Shown piece by piece: positions 60,121 through 64,000 of a DNA stretch of 64,000 nucleotides; the stretch's first letter is position 1, and each line of letters opens with the position of its first letter. The stretch is from assembly GCA_918807975.1 (NCBI GenBank), contig OU964924.1, forward strand, positions 3,732,501 to 3,796,500, in the 5' to 3' direction. The notes under the pieces are model-generated. The model ran no database searches. It had not been told where the DNA came from and saw nothing but the letters and a program-made list of their open reading frames with translations. Position numbers and translations under genes: made by a program. The DNA comes from Aplidium turbinatum (lineage: Eukaryota; Chordata; Ascidiacea; Aplousobranchia; Polyclinidae).

Positions 60121-61456
60121 TCCGAAAAAACTTCAGCTGTCTCAGGGGTATTCCGATATCCGCCAGTTTGTTCTTTTTCGATATTTGGTTGGGTTGACAA
60201 GTTTATCTCATATAAACAATTTGGGATAATGTAGGCTATCTTTCGGGATGTAACCACTTTCAATTTCAGTAGTTCGAAGTGACAGGTAGGCCTATGATTC
60301 TCACAACGTCATCAATTAGTAAGAAATAAGCGGTGCGAAAGTAAGTGGGCTTGGTTGGACTAACATGGCGTACCTTGCTGCCCACTTACTCGTTTTAATC
60401 CTTTAAGTTTCTTTAAAACAACCAAACTTGTCAAGACCTTGTGAACTACAGTATATCGTCCGCTAGCGTATAACTCCAAATGACAGTTAAAAACAGGATA
60501 TTTCACTGGAATCCTAACCCTAACCAAACTTTGATGTAAACTGTGCAAGAGCGCACGGTGAGATGTAAGCTCGGTTTTGAACTTATTCGTTCGCAGTCTA
60601 TCTGAAACTGACAGAATCAACCTTACTTATAAAAAAAAAATCAAAAAAACTTTTTCCGTTTGTGAACATTCTCTCGTTCACTTCCACTAAACAACGTGCC
60701 CTGCAAAATCTGCATAGGTGACTTCAATAAAGCAAAAACTTCGTCAAAAACGGTTTGGTAAATTTTTTATTTTCTTCACTAAATCACTGGAGTAATTAAT
60801 GTGTCTTTTAGCATTGGCTATTCAGCATGACGCAAGGTGCTTAAAATGTTTGCTAGTGTAAAAATTACAAATTTTCTCTGTAGGATAAATACAAAATACG
60901 TGAAGGAACAGAAAATGTCAATAGACGTCTCATTTTAAGGAATAAAATCATCATTTGATACATTGATTCAACGTTGTCAGACAGAAAAAAACAACATAAC
61001 AAAGCAGAGACTACATGAAACATTCGAGCCAAACTTAGCAACTTCGAAGATACAAACTGAGCTTGACACAAAGCTGAACGGCTTTACAAATTGTCATGCA
61101 ACCATTCAAGTTGCTGGACTTAGCTCGAAATTGGAAATGCGATGGTTGCAAATATTCTATGTACTTCTTCAGATTTTACCACTGACCAATTTCTCTAATT
61201 CTACAAAACATAATTTAGTTGTTGCTTCAGACCGAGAAGTGTGTGGCTCATCAGGAAAAGCTCCGGCAGACAACCGGTGTTCTGCTTTGCAAGCAAATAT
61301 TAATTTCCACAATCAGGTTCACAAACTTGTCGACACAAAAATGTTTAGGGAGTTCCGAGCACTGCACAACAACCACACAACTAGCTGGCTCTGTTCAAGG
61401 TGAGATCAGAAGCGGCATTTGCGATTTTATGAAGAACTGATGAAACGTATGGGCTT

Positions 61457-61543
61457 CCCAGATATAAAAATCCGTCATTTCGACATTGATTTAACGTCTA
61501 TAGACGTTGCATTAACGCAAAAATGACGATTTTTGCTGTCTGG
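61457..61543. repeat. Palindromic MITE P copy
   Basis: CCCAGATATAAAAATCCGTC and GACGATTTTTGCTGTCTGG with core ACGTCTATAGACGTTGCA. Confidence 0.75.
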
Positions 61544-61756
61544 ATGGTGTTAAAATATGAGCAGTTATCTGTGATTGCTCTGAGAAATTTATTTTCAGCT
61601 TTAAATAGAGCGAACGTATTGGTTTATGGAGGCCATATAGCCAGTCTGTGATACAATTGCAAGCTCGTACTGCTCTGCCATGATGACATACGTACACGAG
61701 ATCGTTTGCTAAGGTACCGGGTAAGTTGGAGCATGGTACCAAGCAAAAAGTTCCGA

Positions 61757-61840
61757 CCCAAACAACAATTCTGTCGTTTTTTAGTGATTCAGCGTCTGCA
61801 GACGTTGAATCAATGTAAAAATGACTAATTTGCTGTCTAG
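61757..61840. repeat. Palindromic MITE P copy
   Basis: CCCAAACAACAATTCTGTCG to AATTTGCTGTCTAG with intact core GCGTCTGCAGACGTTGAATC. Confidence 0.75.
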
Positions 61841-62644
61841 AAACGTGTCTTGGAAAAACAACAACATTACAGCCACAACATTAAAACAACGTATCTGGTG
61901 TTTCACAATAGACAAACAACATGATTTCATTCCAAAAACGTCTGCTTTTCAACACGATTGAAAAAGACGACAATGTGAAACAACTAAGCGTTGCAATAGC
62001 TTGCGAGATCGCAACCGGCTCCCAACCTCGCTGACAAAATAACTAATTTCAGCCGGAAACAATCGGCCACCCCCACTAGTGGGGAACAAACCGACGATGG
62101 ATTATGATGATGAGTAGAAGTAGATATTTAGTCAATTTCATAATAATTATTATACTTTGCCTTCGCACATTGACCACCGGTCACCGACAAAGAGCTGCTC
62201 TTCGCATGCCAAATCATTTCAAAAGCTACTCTGCGGATTAAGGTATGGCCTGTTCTGTGTATATGAAGAATTCAGTCATATGGGGCTAGCGAAACGTGGC
62301 AAACAGCCTATCTTGTGGTAAATTTAATTTACCGTGCATCCTGCTAGAAGAATAATTATCACCATTCTTCTTGTGAGGAATGCGGCACATTCCGAAGTAC
62401 TTCATTTCATGTGTCTTTGTGAAAACCTTGGGCAGAAGCAAAAAGAACAGAAAAAACGGCACTTTGCACTGAAAGAACATCAACTTTGAATCAATTAAAA
62501 AAACGAGAAATTTTGCAAGAGGGGAAAAAATCATGATTAAAAATAGACTGTAGTTTAAGTTACACAAAACATATCTATTAAAATTTCCAAAAACCTTCCT
62601 AATGGTTGTTTTGCCTAAGATTGGCCGACAAAGATTCGACTGGC

Positions 62645-62854
62645 CTACAAAACATCGCAGTTCTTCTTTTGCTTTTTAGGCTTCTCTGGGCACAAAACTG
62701 CTCGAATCGCTTCATCAAAGACGGTCTTGAGGCCTTTCTGGGTGAGGGCGGAACATTCTAGATACTTGACAGATCGTATTTCCTTCGCCATCTGCAGCCC
62801 GGAAGGATAGGTAATTGGGGCTAACTTCTTTTCCTTCAGCTTTGAAATAGTTTC
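62645..62854 (-). CDS. RAC1: Rac-family small GTPase, last exon
   Basis: Seventy codons in phase 0 after an acceptor [26 protein letters not shown], then [20 protein letters not shown] and [15 protein letters not shown], a basic KPKKQKKN stretch and CDVL plus TAG. It corresponds to about residues 124-192 of human RAC1. ECSAL is the G5 guanine-binding motif. The LKEKKLxPITYP insert region and RAVLCP separate it from Cdc42. The CAAX box ends in Leu, predicting geranylgeranylation and membrane attachment. Exons with the P-loop and switches lie past 64000. Assignment to Rac1 versus another Rac paralogue is not certain. Confidence 0.92.
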   Translation of the reverse strand, partial: ETISKLKEKKLAPITYPSGLQMAKEIRSVKYLECSALTQKGLKTVFDEAIRAVLCPEKPKKQKKNCDVL

Positions 62855-63256
62855 CTAATAAAAAATAAAACAACAACAAAGCGTCACTGGGTTGATCGTG
62901 CCAACGTTAACAAATTCCATGAAATTACATTTCATACAACACTGCATCGTCTCAAGTACATGAGTTCAACCCCATTCCAAAGCGATACTTTGAGCCTTTG
63001 AAATGATGAAACCAGAAATGGAAACCAAATCGGGTTTAGCCTAATACTCCGTTGATCATCGCTGCAAAACCAACGCACGCCACGATATCTTTTAGTGTTT
63101 TTCAGTTTCGCTTTTCCTATGGAAACAGCTCTTTCTAATGAATTGGTTTTATAAAGTCGATTGTATGAAGTTTCGAGTACAACGTTTGCCCTATGCATGG
63201 CAATATTACACTTGGGTGTTTTTTGAAAACGTTAACGTTAGACCAAGCATAGCACA

Positions 63257-63344
63257 CCCAGACAACAAAATCCGTCATTTTTACATTGATTCAACGTCTG
63301 CAGACGTTGAATCCATGTAAAAATGACGGATTTTGTTGTCTGGG
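63257..63344. repeat. Palindromic MITE P, best copy (88-bp near-perfect hairpin)
   Basis: CCCAGACAACAAAATCCGTC pairs with GACGGATTTTGTTGTCTGGG, and the centre ACGTCTG|CAGACGT is at 63300/63301. I see one mismatched position along the arms. It lies in the spacer or intron upstream of the Rac exon. Confidence 0.92.
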
Positions 63345-63427
63345 CGCCTTGGTTTCATGTAGTGCTACAGTTGCTAATTTGATTCACTCAAAAAATACAA
63401 CTTTTGTACGTATTGAGGGTTGAGGCA

Positions 63428-63575
63428 AGGGCAGATACAGCAAGTAGCTTTAGGGGAGGGGGGACGATTTCAACAAAACAGAATGATGTGTAGGTTTACA
63501 TCAATCCGATCTTGCAAATGTAACGCCAATAAGGATACTTTGCTGTGTTTTAGGGGGGCGATCGCCCCCTCTTGG
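63428..63575 (+). repeat. Copy of the repeat that flanks the hAT element at 52562
   Basis: CATCAATCCGATCTTGCAAA and GGGGGGCGATCGCC match TTAATCCGACCTTGCAAA and GGGGGGCGATCACC at about 52575-52650. Family unknown. Confidence 0.5.
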
Positions 63576-64000
63576 ACTAGGTACTGCTTTGAAGTTGGGA
63601 TCGGTTTTAAAATATGAGGTCCGCTTACAAATCTAGGTGCAAGACAGTTTGGCTGTCAACGATAACACTATAATCTTTATATCGTATTAGGCCCATAACA
63701 CATGTACTGTCGTACACTGGTCTTGATGCTGCACAAAGCGACCGGTTTCAGCTCAGATAAATAACAAGAACAATTCTACAGCTTTCCTTCAATACACAAG
63801 AGGAAGTGCAAACTAAATTCTTGAAATATGATCAGCCGACTATCTCCCGTTGTTTTGTTGATATATCCGCTGCTAGTCCGAATTCTACAAATCTCGACTT
63901 ATTTTCAAGATGGCCTACTAATTAGTAAAGGACATTCTTAAACTGACCTACTGAAGATTTTGCTAATTGCTATGCCCAATTGCCCATGCCTGTTATAAAG

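Larger units (their letters stand above)
47992..62644. other. Repeat-filled spacer between the protease and Rac genes
   Basis: No host gene recognised. It must contain or precede the missing 5' exon(s) of the protease gene. Contents listed separately: a hairpin of short repeats, a hAT MITE twin, a second hAT element, SINEs B, C and A, an about 4-kb TIR element and palindromic MITEs. Most open frames here map to repeats. Confidence 0.55.

Noticed and set aside
60963-61403. 146-codon plus-strand ORF
   Set aside because: Starts in a half palindromic MITE (CATTGATTCAACG), has no family pattern that I recognise and no splice support. Probably chance.

Overview
This is a piece of an animal nuclear genome. 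Genes are split into many short exons with GT/AG introns, base composition is AT-rich, and introns and spacers are full of tRNA-derived SINEs, MITEs and palindromes. The protein set (a PP4 regulatory subunit, a TSP1/kringle/trypsin mosaic protein, a Rac GTPase) points to a metazoan. The mosaic protease and the compact exons fit an invertebrate deuterostome, and an ascidian is plausible, but this is inference and not proven. Layout: 1-2187 holds two head-to-head members of a multicopy PIN/FEN-like nuclease family that looks mobile. 2188-8300 is repeat-rich flank. 8301-28769 (+) is a complete 22-exon gene for protein phosphatase 4 regulatory subunit 4 (966 codons plus stop, all exon phases agree). 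28770-32225 is spacer with SINEs, palindromic MITEs and a hAT end. 32226-47991 (-) is a 15-exon gene, 5'-incomplete in my reading, for a secreted-type trypsin-like protease with the order TSP1-TSP1-TSP1-kringle-TSP1-Thr/Pro linker-trypsin. 47992-62644 is spacer with nested DNA transposons and SINEs. 62645-62854 (-) is the last exon of a Rac GTPase whose other exons lie beyond the window. The three host genes show no sign of working as a unit. The most unusual object is a 4.6-kb element (about 35637-40217) sitting in an intron of the protease gene. It has about 1.5-kb inverted terminal arms built from tandem 138-157-bp repeats, and it carries a separate PIN-like gene on the minus strand. The window also has a pair of near-identical hAT-type MITEs with perfect 8-bp target duplications, a Harbinger-type element with TTA duplications, a family of about a dozen short palindromes, and several SINE families, some sharing a common core. 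I saw no retroviral, LTR or Polinton-type genes.
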